DNA of 64,000 nucleotides from Isoetes taiwanensis. Its lineage: Eukaryota; Streptophyta; Lycopodiopsida; Isoetales; Isoetaceae. Where the stretch lies: positions 6,212,600 through 6,276,599 of the forward strand of contig JAJEKV010000058.1 in the NCBI GenBank assembly GCA_021234155.1. Direction: 5' to 3'. Position 1 is the stretch's first letter. Every line of letters begins with the position of its first letter. Made by a program: the position numbers and the translations under genes. Below are positions 21,350 through 32,491 of the stretch, in pieces. The notes beneath the pieces are model-generated. The model searched no databases. It saw only the letters and a program-made list of their open reading frames with translations, and was not told where the DNA came from.

Positions 21350-21789
21350 TGCTTTTGTATTCTCGATATTTTAGCACATGCCTATGCCTAAAGCTTCTAA
21401 CCTTCTAACGGGTTATTTTCCTTTTTTAGACTTTTTATTACAGGCCGTTTTTTGTAGTTCTCTTAGTTGTCAAATGCCATGGTATATCAACTCACTTCTT
21501 GGCGGACGTATGTTAGTAGCATTCTTCAGAGCATTGGCGATTGTTTCTTATTAGGGTTTTCCTCGAAAACCCAAAAAGGCGGGGTTTTTCATCCTGATGA
21601 GCAGGGGCGGCCAATTTTCTCATCTATGCATAAAGCAAATGACGAATAAGTCATCTTTTATCTTGTATTATTTAGTTTTGTCATACTCTCGATGATTATC
21701 TAGTTTCTTCAAATTTGTCAAAAGTTCTATCCCAAATCATTTTGTACTCAACGATTTTACAAAGCTCAATGAGAACACCACTTCACTTG

Positions 21790-21825
21790 GCCAACTTGTT
21801 GTATCATAGGACCCATCCTAGGAAT
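21790..21825 (+). repeat. 36 bp direct repeat, right unit, copy A
   Basis: Same as 20699-20734 with T for A at one position, 1091 bp downstream. Directly followed by the hairpin at 21826-21854. Confidence 0.85.
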
Positions 21826-21854
21826 ATGAATTAAACTAAAAGAGTTTAATTCAT
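21826..21854. repeat. 12 bp-stem hairpin after the right direct repeat, copy A
   Basis: ATGAATTAAACT and AGTTTAATTCAT pair perfectly around the loop AAAAG. Confidence 0.8.
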
Positions 21855-22159
21855 GGAAGGCGAAGTAATGTTATACACTAGAAAATGGAGCTCAAAATTA
21901 ACATCTCAGTAAATTCTATGATCTTGGGTATTATGTGATTAGGCTTACCTACTCCATGTGCTCCGCATTATACGTTGGTCATATGTGGGTCAGACTCTGA
22001 TGCTCATTCTTATGTAGCTATGACTTCACTTACAAGCATCACACAAAATTGTTGAGTCTTCCGCAAATATAGATACTCTATGAGCCTACTAAAACCAATG
22101 TGAGTGACAACAACATGAAGTTCTATCCCATAAAAAACACTTAAGAGCTTTAAATAATC

Positions 22160-22570
22160 TTGAACCGGAGCACTATAATTAAACTTAAGCATGAAGCCAT
22201 CAAATTTAGCCAGGATGAGACGGTTCTTCACATTTTTACATGTCCTAAGATTCAGGATTTCGAGGTGGTTGTCTCGGGTTGGTTCCAAGTCAATATCCCC
22301 GATATGGACTCCATCTCCAAGATGACACAATTCTTCCATCTTCAAAGTCCAAAGTTGATTCAACTATCTTGCGCTTAGCCTTATGGATTGTCCGGAAGCA
22401 CAGAATAATGTGGCTTTGGCAAATAGGAGGTGTGATCTTAATTGGATGAAGCTTAATTTCCAATTTGAGCTTGTTAGGTGTGCTATGGCTCATAAGGCCT
22501 CAAAATTGGAGAAACATGATACTGATTGGATGCCTTGGGGGTCCTTCAAGTCTGACTTTTTTGTTGTTTG
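22160..22570 (+). pseudogene. LINE-like RT-associated domain remnant, copy A
   Basis: Partner of the clearer copy B remnant. VLHIFTCPKI (about 22221-22250) and NNVALANRRCDLNWMKLNFQ (about 22404-22463) are readable in different frames. These fit the zinc-binding region at the end of plant LINE reverse transcriptases. It is heavily frame-broken. Confidence 0.35.
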
Positions 22571-22599
22571 ATTTGATTCCTTGATTGACCTGAATTCAT

Positions 22600-23250
22600 T
22601 TGTGGATTGCAGCCTTTTTGAACAGTGTGGTCCAGGTCTTCAGGGGAACCACGCTGCCGGATGACGTCCCTGTTCACCATTCGGGAACTCCAAGACAAGC
22701 TGTAAGGGCAACCTTCTGGCTCAAATTCCTTCTCAAAGAGGCTATTCTGCACAAGTTTATCGGTGCGCATAACTGTCTGCTTACAGAACAGCAATTTTCT
22801 TGCCTGAGATCTATGTATTATTATCACAAAGGCAGGTGTGAAGCAACTGCTGGTGTCCTTTTAGACATAATCCAAGTTCCCCTTGATGAATTACTGCTGC
22901 TTACTCCATCCTGGTCTGAGATCAATTGGATTGCCCCCCCTCCCCCCCCTTTTGCCATGCCTCTCACTGCCACTCACTCCTTCCCTGATCTACCTGCAAT
23001 CCGGGCTTCCCTATTTTCTTGTCTTCCCTTCCGATTCAATCCACCCCCCCTTCTCAGAATTCTGCCCCGGCAAGTGGTATTTGGCTTTGAAGTTGAGGTT
23101 GTCACTGCAGAGAGAACAGATCAGCTTGCCAGAAATGGCTTTTGGTTTTGGTTTAGATTACATTCTGCTACGATTAATAAAAACATATGCCGTCAGCTTC
23201 AGTATCCTTGCATCAAACTAGACCCAGAAAAGTATTTGAACTAGGCATAC
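22600..23250 (+). other. unassigned coding-like segment, copy A
   Basis: After the LINE-like remnant the plus strand stays open for about 210 codons, including LKFLLKEAILHKFIG and LTEQQFSCLRSMYYYHKGRC, which is also open in copy B (about 51000-51145). No family recognised. It may be more of the same LINE or a broken host exon. A C-rich run near 22934-22950 and 51220-51229 differs between copies and is prone to length error. Confidence 0.3.
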
Positions 23251-23599
23251 CAATAAACCCAAAGTAGTGTAGATGCAATATATGGAGCATTGTCTCGTAT
23301 TGACATTAGAAGCTTCTCCTTCCCACCATTCCATATTACGCATCGTGCAATAGATGCTCCAACCTGCATACTATTCAAAAGTCAGTCAAGCAAAATATAA
23401 AATGCTTTATAGGAAGTCAATGCAATGGGATGCATGAGGCAATCTCAACAGGTAACGAACTTAAACCTCAATTAACACTACCAAACAGAGAATTGCAATA
23501 AGTATACAATGGCATTATCTCATGTGTGATATTGAACACAATATTTGCTGCAAAAGATCCATAAGTATCCCAGATAGACCACTTTATACAAGAATATCT
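23251..23599. other. spacer with nothing recognised, copy A
   Basis: AT-rich, between the unassigned segment and the oxidoreductase pseudogene; pairs with about 51441-51888. Confidence 0.4.
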
Positions 23600-24318
23600 G
23601 CACATCTCGCTAGAATCACTAAATCCATTTCCTACAAACCACATAGAAAAGGATGCATTCTTTACTTCCTCCTCAGAAGGTCCATCGTTGGAAAACACTC
23701 CAGCTGTAGAAAATTCAGGCACCAAGTAAAAGATCTCTTCCAAGCTTGAAATTTGCCATCAGCAAGAAGAAGGCACCAAAAATGATATAGGCAACAACAT
23801 GCCAAAGTTTCTTCAGAGATATGAAAACCCCAAAATGAACCAGTTTTAAAGTTTTCCCTGTGGATATGTTGCCATAGTTGCCTGGTGTTGAAGATTAAAC
23901 CCAGCTCTGCAGGTATACTATCATATCCACACGCAGAAACAACCAGGGAACCACTTTCTAAAGCCTTGGAATGATACGCAGCTTCCATTCTTTCCATAAA
24001 CTCAGGCTCCCCAGTAATGCCCAAATAATCAATCCCTGCCTCCACACAAGCCTTAACCACAGGCTCGCCATAGCGTCTGAAAGGACCAACACAACTTACC
24101 AGAAGACAAGCGGCAGAGCAAATCCTAGCAAGGGAATCTGGTTTGTTTATATCCGCTTGAAAATGGAAATTTGAGGCGGAGATGTTGATTTGGAGGCCCA
24201 TTTTAGGGCTTCTACAAGTTTGTGTTCACTGCGACCTGCTTCACGACGTACATATTTAGCTGGAAAACCCGAGGCTCCAAGAGATACCTGTGAAACCCGA
24301 GGCTCCAAAGAGAAGGGT
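23600..24318 (-). pseudogene. saccharopine-dehydrogenase-like oxidoreductase (SCCPDH family), copy A
   Basis: Minus-strand remnant of the plant SCCPDH-type flavin/NAD oxidoreductase. From the 5' side: FGASGFTG, the dinucleotide-binding loop (about 24313-24290), followed by a short local duplication of GAGCCTCGGGTTT; then KYVRREA; KLVEALKWASKS; and, one frame over, ADINKPDSL, LLVSCVGPFRRYGEPVV, DYLGITGEPEFMERME and SGSLVVSACGYDSIPAELGL. The sequence then jumps to the C-terminal part: a hydrophobic helix AYIIFGAFFLLMANFKLGRD and PSEEEVKNASFSMWFVGNGF. The central ~170 residues of the family are missing, and a one-base frame change separates KWASKS from ADINKP. Both defects are shared with copy B, so the gene died before the duplication. 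Confidence 0.8.
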
Positions 24319-24419
24319 GCCGGAATGGATGAGACAATCGGTTAGCCGGTTTCAAAACTGCTGCCCAACAACAGCTGCGACCGCCAATTTACACCTATAA
24401 GAAGTTTTGAGCAGTCATT

Positions 24420-24461
24420 GGCATATTTCTGGTATATACTGGCATATACCTGAAATATGCC
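24420..24461. repeat. hairpin upstream of the SCCPDH pseudogene, copy A
   Basis: GGCATATTTCTGGTATATA pairs with CATATACCTGAAATATGCC around CTGG, 17 of 19 positions matched. Confidence 0.75.
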
Positions 24462-24469
24462 ATAAACCC

Positions 24470-26797
24470 ACATAAACAAGGGCTTGCCCCCCTAGGGGCA
24501 ACCCAAAAATGAACTTTGAAATTCCTAATAAAAGTGATGGGACAAACCTAAGGAAATACGAGAAACAACTGACACAAATCAATTACTACTACCGGTATTC
24601 TATTACAAACTCGATTGTTATATTATTGTTGTTATCACAAACTAGATTGCTATATTATTGTTTTTGTATCCACCACACATGTTTTGTGTTTTATAGTGAT
24701 ACTCTAGTGGTCAAATCATTGTGTATGGGTGTCCCTTATGCAAGGCTCAAAGCCCATCGAGTATCATCAAATGCCATTATTATATGAAATCTTATAGTCA
24801 TGAGGATCAGAAACTTTCTATTGTACAAATACTAGAACACAAGGTCATAAAATGCATGTTCAAATCCTACATGTCTTATAACATCTGGATGTGCATGGGA
24901 GATCGTGAATAGAAATGTTTGCAGAGGTCGCCATGATAAGATTCTTGTACAATTTAAGTCTTACTATTCAAAAGAATTAACATGAAAAACATAGAGAGAT
25001 GCTCGAACTTTTAAGGATATTTGTAATCATCTCAAATAGAAGCAATATTTATTCTAGATAGGACATAACATAAGCCCTCACATAAATAAAGAAAGACAAA
25101 TGTAAACATAGATAGATAGAACAAATAAAGAAAGACAAATGTAAACATAGATAGATAGATAATATTCTTATGTCATGCCACATTGGCACTATCCATGAGG
25201 ATATATGACAAACCCCAGAGACTTGAACACAAGATCTCTTAATTGCTAACCCTATAGACTAGCCACTAAACCAAACAAAGAACCTTATACTCTTAATTGA
25301 GAACCTTATACCAACCAAAATTTAGCAAAAATGGCATATGTATAAAGGTTAAGTCTTGTCACCTTGTAGAGCTTTGCAATGAAATGCAAGAATGGGTGCT
25401 GTCAGAGCTCTTCTTCTAATTGATGTGAAAGAAGTGCTTGTAAAATGGATAAAAATTGCTTCATAAAGCACATAAAAACATGCCACTTAAGCAGATAAAA
25501 TGCAAAAGAAATTGGTACAGAAGAGAATTGTAAAATCTTGCTATCTCTTTAAATCAGAAAGTGCTTTGATATAGTTGGATACAATTGCAATTTTTTCTAT
25601 GAACAATTCTTAATGAAATTAATAGTACATGGAACTAAGAAAGGAAGACATGCTATCCATGTCTCAACAAGTAAAACTGACACCGATTTATTTATGATTT
25701 TGCAGTAGCATCTGCACCTTTGAACCTTTTGACTTATTAATGAAAGGAATGAAGGTAAAATAGGGTGAAGATGACCATAGCTCTTCCTAATTCATTGGGC
25801 AAATTTGCTATTCATTTTGAACAAAGGGCATTATTCAAACCAGACAATGTTTTTGATTGGCTAGTAGTAACAATGCTAAGAATACTAGCCCAACCTCCAT
25901 GCAAACAAGTATTGGTCTTTATAAGCAACCCAAGAAGGCAGTAAAGGAGAAATTGTGAAGAAAATGGTTGTATTATTAAAGGCTAAACGACCTATCTAGC
26001 AATGATGTTTAGGGCAACTACTATGCTCTTTTGAGAATTGTAGTATATGTTATCAATATGATTGGCTACCCTTTTCAACGATCTTCACAATCCTTAAACC
26101 AGTTGAATATTTAGGACTAGCAAAAGTGTATAGTAATTGTGCGGAGTCTCATGTTCATGCTTTGTTAACAATATGTACCACCTATCATTATACATGACCA
26201 CAAAAAATGGCGAGCAAGGAATTCTAAGGCACAAGTTAGAAATACATAGTTGATGTTCCTCAAGTTCGCAAGAAGGATGATTAGACAAAACATGATAATT
26301 AATTATGGGAACTTATATTCCAAATCCAAGTATCCCTCCCTTATCCAAGGCTATGAAATCACCATAATCTATAGATGTGGCTTGTTTAATCTATAGATGC
26401 ATCACCACCATCTGTATAATTGGTAAAATTCTAGATGCTTCCATTCTTTTTTTTCTCCCTTTATTCCTACTAGACTTGCAGCGGACTGTGGAAGGCCCAA
26501 ATTTAGGAAAGCCCTGTTTAAGAGCAATAATGGAGCCACTGCCACAGTAAGAGGCGAGCAGAAACCATTCTTCATCACATCACCGCTTTCCTGGTTCAGG
26601 CAAGCTTCAAAGCAGACAAAGACCGTGCAGGCGAGAGAGGTTCTTGGTGTAATGCAGACCCAATTCCTTTTTATTGCCTTTGTTTCTTTTCTTTTGCTTT
26701 GTGGGCAAGGAGCCTGCGATTCCCTTGCTGACACTAATCTGAATGCAATATAATACCTCCAAGCTGCTATCATATGCTTTTCTCCACATGAGACATT
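24470..26797. other. AT-rich region without recognised genes, copy A
   Basis: Collinear with 52764-55091. Contains one 40 bp tandem repeat (25084) and oligo-A/T runs. No coding sequence recognised. Confidence 0.5.
25084..25162. repeat. 40 bp tandem repeat x2 with GATA tails, copy A
   Basis: AATAAAGAAAGACAAATGTA begins at 25084 and 25124; each unit ends in ATAGATAGATAG. Confidence 0.8.
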
Positions 26798-27023
26798 CAT
26801 ATTCTCAATAAACCCTTCATGTTCAATTCTACACTTCTCTACATCAACACCGGCTCTATCTCCAAACTTATCAAGCAAAACACTTAGCCATGTCAATGTT
26901 CTTCTCTTCTCTTTAAATCGCCTTCTAGGTAAGATGTAGGATCATAAATGTTTGCTGATGTAAAAACCTCTAGATCATCAAATCTCTTATCCAAAGATTC
27001 CAATAGTTTTTCAATAAAGCTTC
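26798..27023 (-). pseudogene. hAT/zinc-finger (DUF4371/ZNF862-like) protein remnant, copy A
   Basis: Minus strand: SFIEKLLESLDKRFDDLEVF then ANIYDPTSYLEGDL (27023-26925) and, one frame over, LSVLLDKFGDRAGVDVEKCR then IEHEGFIE (about 26890-26805). The spacing of a FIxxLxxxLxKRF helix, an I(Y/F)DP motif, a KFG and a V(D/E)xExCRxEW-like motif resembles the region before the dimerisation domain in plant hAT-derived, zinc-finger 862-like proteins. It is frame-broken and short, and the assignment rests on pattern only. Defects are shared with copy B. Confidence 0.4.
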
Positions 27024-28254
27024 ATGCCAACTCAATACATTGCTGCAAGTTACATGGGTTATTAGGTGATTTCTTAGAGAAAACAGGCTATTCTAAATGA
27101 GAAAAAATTGAATTAGTTAGGAAGGAAACACGTTATTCTATATGAGGAAAAATTGAATTGGGGAAAAATTTATTATAATGACATAACTTTTGTGAGCATA
27201 AATAACTTGAAATCAAATTTAGGAAGATTCATGTGAATAGTATTTAGTTTGATTATCACAAGTCGCCTCTCTCTACGTCTCCGAGATTGTAATGGGGGGG
27301 GTGAGATTCATTTATACAGTAAGATGTAGGTTAATTGGTTTTTTTTTAGAGTTTAATGATAAGATTATGAGAAACAATGTTATCAATTCCTTCTTTCTGC
27401 ATCCAACTGTTATTTCTCACTAATGTGTGGTAGTAGTCCTCTGTTTGGGATATATGTTTGAAGTATAAAAATACTCTTCAAATGTTCTTGTAAGTGTATT
27501 TAGCTTAATTCCTCTCTTTTCCTATCTCAGAGGCCTTTTCTTGTTGCTTTGATGCTTGAGAAACAAAAGAACTCTAATATCAAGTCTTCTAAGTACAACA
27601 TGCACAAAGAAGCCTCTATATTTTTCAGAGTAAAAGGCTCTAATGTTTGACATCTACTTCAAAGCATTAAGTGCACATAAGTATGTAGTGACAATAGTGC
27701 ACTCACCTATATTGCAAAGGAAAAAAATATATAGCAGCCGACAAGTAATATATATAGCAGCCGACAAGTAATAGCAGAAAGGAAATAATGCAGAGCCAAG
27801 AATATTAAATGCCAAGATGATGCAGACGATCCCAAATTCGTCGGCGCTGTGATTATTCAACCAGAATATCAAACACCCACAATTCATCCAGATACTGCCA
27901 TAATTTGTGTGCCCCAATTCATTTAGATATTGCCATGGCCAAGTCGCTATATAATCTGGAAAATTCTAGCAGGGACTGTAGGCAGAGCTGCAATTATGGG
28001 TGCCATTTTTTTTTATCCTTTTGTCTGGACTCTGTGGAGAGGGAAGGGTGAGCCCAGGCCGTTTTTTATCTTATGTCTCTGCCCTCTATACTATCTCCTA
28101 CACTTAAGCTTAAAGTTTGGAGCACAAAATCGACGACACCCTAGGCTCCACCATAGCCAAAGAAAAGAAATCTCAGATACTCAGAGCAGATTTGATCCAA
28201 GAAATTTCAGACAGGGCATTGTTGCCCTAAAATTTTGTTTGTGCATACATACGA
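27024..28254. other. region without recognised genes, copy A
   Basis: AT-rich. Contains ATATATAGCAGCCGACAAGTA twice in tandem near 27728-27770. No coding sequence recognised. Confidence 0.45.
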
Positions 28255-28428
28255 TTACATCAAATTATTGAGCTTCGTCGTGCCAGGAATGGATGCAACA
28301 TCGCTTCCTTGATTGGGAACCCATGCTAAGACAAGTTGTCCCGACGTACAACTTCTTTTGGCAGCAATTTTGATTAGCCTTTCATAGAGGACCTTATTGT
28401 TGTTCTCAGGGCAGAACTTCGACATATT
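28255..28428 (-). pseudogene. aldo-keto reductase terminal exon fragment, copy A
   Basis: Minus-strand exon starting after an acceptor-like TTTCACAG (28429-28436) and reading MSKFCPENNNKVLYERLIKI then AAKRSCTSGQLVLAWVPNQG and DVASIPGTTKLNNL, with a stop at 28255-28257. This matches the C-terminal part of plant AKR4/AKR13-like reductases (perakine reductase / auxin-induced PCNT115 type), where QLALAWV and IPGT(T/S)K contribute to NADPH binding. Family members continue another ~35 residues after this point, so the stop is early. The catalytic Asp/Tyr/Lys/His exons are not seen nearby. It is a gene fragment rather than a working enzyme. Confidence 0.75.
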
Positions 28429-28684
28429 CTGTGAAACAAAGAAAGAAATTAAAATAACTTCAAATAAAGAATCCATATCTTGTTCAAGAACTTCATTAGG
28501 GTAAGAACCATGCAAACATGTAAAAGCTTTTGACTTTCTTTAATTATCTATACATGAATTACAAATGTGCAAAGGAAGAACCAGTTTAACAAAGTAAAAC
28601 TTTTGTTTTTGATAAATTTGTTAAGACCTATCACAGTGTGCAGTGCGCATAGTGCATAGCAATTATTTAATACTAGAAATTTAT

Positions 28685-28706
28685 CGCGGCGGCCAAGGCC
28701 GCCGCG
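28685..28706. repeat. 22 bp GC-rich perfect palindrome, copy A
   Basis: CGCGGCGGCC, AA, then GGCCGCCGCG: a perfect 10 bp inverted repeat around AA, standing out in AT-rich surroundings. A minisatellite follows about 40 bp later. Confidence 0.9.
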
Positions 28707-28746
28707 AACATTTCTCTTCATCCATCTTTGCCACCACAAACATTTC

Positions 28747-28854
28747 TCTTCATCCATCTTACCTACATGTACATGATTGGACATGCATTTCCTCACCTTG
28801 TCTTCATCCATCTTACCTACATGTACATGATTGGACATGCATTTCCTCACCTTG
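28747..28854. repeat. 54 bp tandem repeat x2, copy A
   Basis: Two identical units (28747-28800, 28801-28854) starting TCTTCATCCATCTTACCTAC; each contains the palindrome ACATGTACATGT-like ACATGTACATGA. Partial units precede them. Confidence 0.9.
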
Positions 28855-29071
28855 TGTTTTAAAAGAAAATAATGTGATTATAAAGTGACAATGTAAAGTT
28901 AACTGTTTCTTCAAAACCGTGAAATTGGACCCATTAGTAACGAAATTCTATCAATACAATGCTGTGAAACACACTCAGATTAGAGATATCTTTGCCTCCC
29001 CATCATTATACTAAAACTACGAATGGCTCGTAAATAGCATTCGATCTGATGGATTTCTAACAACTTTATGC

Positions 29072-29099
29072 ATATAGAATAGAATAATCTATTCTATAT
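29072..29099. repeat. 12 bp-stem perfect hairpin, copy A
   Basis: ATATAGAATAGA pairs perfectly with TCTATTCTATAT around ATAA. Confidence 0.8.
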
Positions 29100-29899
29100 A
29101 TTAATCTAGTTCTTAGGGCGTTAAACTAGCAAGGCTAGTATTGCAAAAACTTCAATGTGTTAAATGTCATAGGTCGCCATTGACTAATGGTCTAAAGCCT
29201 TTCTTAGTTTTTTCAATAGTTCCTTAATGTCTTATCGAGCACTACATTTTGTTGTTCAAGGCAGAAGACATTTCCCTTTCCTTTAAATTACTCTCACCCC
29301 ATTGCCCAGTTTTGATAGTAAAACGTAAAGGAATTGTGAGTTGACATCACATGCTAAATAATGCATTCTCAAGTATGGATTCATATACATTAGTGTATGC
29401 CATATGCAACCTCTCGTCCTAGCAATATTTATGCAAAAATGTTTATTTGTTTTTGCTAGCCTTTCTATAGAATCATCAAAATGCAAGCCTTTCTAATTTG
29501 ATTATTTCTTCTAGACGTTGTTGTTCATTTCTTGCACCATAAAGAGTTAGGGGTTACAATGCTAGTGCCACACATTCGGAGTTGTGCATATAGAATAGTA
29601 AAAATGCAAGGCTTTCTACATGCAATGCACTGTTTAGTTCACTTACTTGCAAAAATTAACAACAAAGAGCAAGGTAAACAATCGTACGATATCACTGTGA
29701 GACATGCACAGTTTTAATGTAAGTTTAGGCTAAGGAAAGTATGGTTATTTAATCTAAGGGTTGAGATTGAAAAAAAGTTTGATCTAAGAGCTAGGAGCAA
29801 AAGCCCAAGCACGAAGATATATATTCGAGGACACAGATTAAGGCGGCCACGGTTGGAGGAGGGGACATATCAGAGCAGGGAAGTGGATCAGAAAGGGCA
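29100..29899. other. region without recognised genes, copy A
   Basis: AT-rich, pairs with 57393-58194. No coding sequence recognised. Confidence 0.45.
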
Positions 29900-29904
29900 T
29901 TACG

Positions 29905-30095
29905 AATCTTCAAGGAGTATTGAGTATTGAGGAAATCTATGGAATCTTCAAAAAATCTTAGAGAATCTGAAGTGAATCTCAAGGAATCTTGCATAATCTT
30001 TCAATTTTCTTGAAATGGAAAGGAATTTTGAGAAAATCTAAAGGAATCTTAATAAAGACTTGATAGATTCTAAGGGAATCTTTAGAGAATTTCAA
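29905..30095. repeat. degenerate GAATCTT-rich minisatellite, copy A
   Basis: The word GAATCTT or a one-base variant recurs about every 10-20 bp for nearly 200 bp, with GAAAATCTAAAG-type spacers. The plus strand is purine-rich. It looks like an old, decayed short-unit tandem array. Confidence 0.7.
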
Positions 30096-30169
30096 AGCTG
30101 ATTCCTAAGGCATGAATGGACTAGATGGAGCAAGTCTTCTAGCCAAACATTGGGTTTTCTTTAACACCT

Positions 30170-30285
30170 GGTTGCCTTTCATATTGGGCCTCTTTTGCAC
30201 CATTATGCAAAGACATATTCAAGGTGGCCTTGGTTGCCTTTTACATTGGGCCTATTCTGCAAAGACATATTCAAGGTGGCCTTGA
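30170..30285. repeat. 62 bp tandem duplication, copy A
   Basis: GGTTGCCTTTCATATTGGGC at 30170 and GGTTGCCTTTTACATTGGGC at 30232, each ending GACATATTCAAGGTGGCCTT. The units have diverged by indels. Confidence 0.8.
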
Positions 30286-30705
30286 CAACCGTGATATATT
30301 TCTTCTTGTATGTTTACAATAATTCTATACAATCATGTTTGTTCCTTGCAATATTATATAATTATGTTTGATCCTTGCAATCTTTAAGTAGAACAAATGG
30401 TGTGCTATAGAATTTCCTCAAATGCCAACTACACTATCTCAGCAAGTGTTCTCTTCTATATGTAGCCAACATAAGTGGGTACTACTAACAGCCAACTACA
30501 TACTTCTCTCTTCTATTATGTAGCTTCGGATATGGTACTACTAACAGCAAATACATATTCCTGTTTCTGCCAGCAAAATGCTTGGAAGTGGATAGCTCTT
30601 TTTTCTGCTTATTATATATGTATGACTGACTTATGGGAAGGTGGAGCACTGGAAAAGGTACATCAGAAATGGTTTTGGGTCTAAGTTAGATATTGGGGTA
30701 CAAAA

Positions 30706-32491
30706 AAGCGCGACAAGCGGAAGCGGAGAAAGCACGCAAAGCACGAACATAACTTTCTCGGCTTCCGCATGCCTCTCCGAAACCGTCCTTCTCCTACCAA
30801 ATTTGTAATTTGTTCATGCTTATTTGAAGGTACCAAATGTCATATTGGGAAATTTTGCTCATTGCGCTTCTCGGATTTGTATTTGTGTTTTCCGCGGCGT
30901 TCGATCGCCGTTAATCTCAGATCCAGAGTTCTTTTTTACCTGCAGATGACTAATAACTCTTGTATTGGGTTTCCAAATAGCGTTGCAGAAAGTTATTAAA
31001 GAGCCCCATGTTACTTGGTTATTTGTCAAGTAAACTTTGTATTGAGATTCATCGTCAAATAGCTGTTACATTCTTTTTGCACATCGAAAGAGCTCCATAT
31101 TTCTTGTTATTTGTCAAGTAACCTTGTGTTGAGCTTCATCGTCAAAAGGCCATTGCTTTCTTTTTGCACATCGACAAAATCTATCGTAATTTGGTCGAAC
31201 TTCCAAGATCGAATCCTCCTAAATTGCAACATTATTTTCTACGTTGGTTTGTAATTGCTCTATTTTCATCTATAGTTCTATAATTTGAAGCAGTCATCTT
31301 GCAGATGCAGAAGATTGCAGTCCTACGGCATGGGTCGTTTGCATGATTTGCACCTTGTAGTACAATTCAGACAATCCTGATGATTTGCATGATCTAATGC
31401 CTTCGAGACGTGAGTCAATGATTGTAAAGCAAGATCAATATAAACGAACAAATCACAGCCTCTGAGTCAAAAAATATTGGTAAAGAATGGTAGTTAATGG
31501 ATCTGGCATTGCCAAGTTGAGATTAGATGTTTATATTCTTATCTCCAAACAAACTAATTTATTAAGTATACCCAGCATCTTAGTGTGGTGTGATACAATG
31601 TTTCACATATGGAAACATATGTATTTCCACAAAAATGTATGCTGTAGGTTTCATGCCATATCCCTTGTTGAAACTCTTGCTAATTTGCATATCATATGTG
31701 CATAGCCAAGCACAGTTTGTAAATTCCCGAGTGTTGTGTTTCACCAAGCTTGGAAAAGAAATCATCGTTTCCATTTAACCAAAGCTCCAAGAATAGTCTC
31801 AAAGTCGGCGCTTGCGAGATCCATAAGTTGCCATCTTATACACCAAATTGGAGTGCTTAAATTCCAATCCTTCCCGTTGAGTCCAAGATGCGATAAATTC
31901 TGGAAAAGAAACCGGCTATACTAATGGGTTCCATTCCAAAGAATAGCTTCGGTTGTGCTGCGGAAATTTGTTAATGCCAACACAAAGTCTGCGAAAATGG
32001 GATCATGTATTTCAAGGTATATTTTCATGAAGAAGCACATTACGATGTAACATCTATTTTTGGTGCGGAAGAATACCAACAAACAAATCCTTGGCTATTT
32101 ATCTCACCGATAAATGCACCAAATTAGATCAAGTATTCCAAGGCATATTTTCATGGAGAAGCACACTACCATGTAACATCTATGCCTATGCAATAAGAAT
32201 ACCTACATAGAGTTGGCCTATTAGCTAAATTTACTTTCGATATGATATCTACAAGTCTATGAGCCGCATCCGGGCAAACATTTTTAAATCTAAGTAATGC
32301 AAATATATGTAGTAAAGTAGCCCGATAATAATCGAAAAATAAGACCATGTTGCTTTATATATAAATGGAAGTACCATGCCATGCTTTATAATATGACATG
32401 CATATGAAGCTAAGCAAATGACACCTTTGAGAGAATGAGCCTGCTAGACCTCGGAAGCAATTTGAAGGCCTGCATACATGACAAATAAAAT
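30706..32491. other. left part of the 29-mer-bounded interval, copy A
   Basis: No gene recognised. TATTTGTCAAGTAA..TTGTGTTGAG..CATCGTCAAA blocks at about 31020-31060 and 31105-31150 form a diverged ~85 bp tandem duplication. Sequence at 31800-32340 looks scrambled at CAG/CTG sites relative to copy B. Confidence 0.45.

Larger units (their letters stand above)
20150..21700. other. pyrimidine-rich block, copy A
   Basis: The plus strand is strongly enriched in C and T (TTTCTTTCTATTTTCCTTGT-like runs) unlike the AT-balanced neighbours. Long open frames arise from the skew and give hydrophobic Leu/Phe/Ser-rich translations with no domain. It contains a hairpin (20721-20782), GC-richer CTCGG...CCGAG units and two copies of a 36 bp direct repeat at or near its ends. 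The origin is unknown; it may be an internal part of an old repeat. Confidence 0.5.

Noticed and set aside
23600-24318. SCCPDH locus considered as a functional gene
   Set aside because: Internal deletion, frame change and duplicated loop-coding block occur identically in both copies.
28747-28854. Tandem 54 bp units considered as a CRISPR-like array
   Set aside because: Units are directly adjacent with no spacers, and the context is plant nuclear DNA; this is an ordinary minisatellite.
31580-31778. Overlapping plus and minus frames of about 60 codons conserved in both copies
   Set aside because: Conservation equals that of surrounding non-coding DNA and neither frame resembles a known protein.
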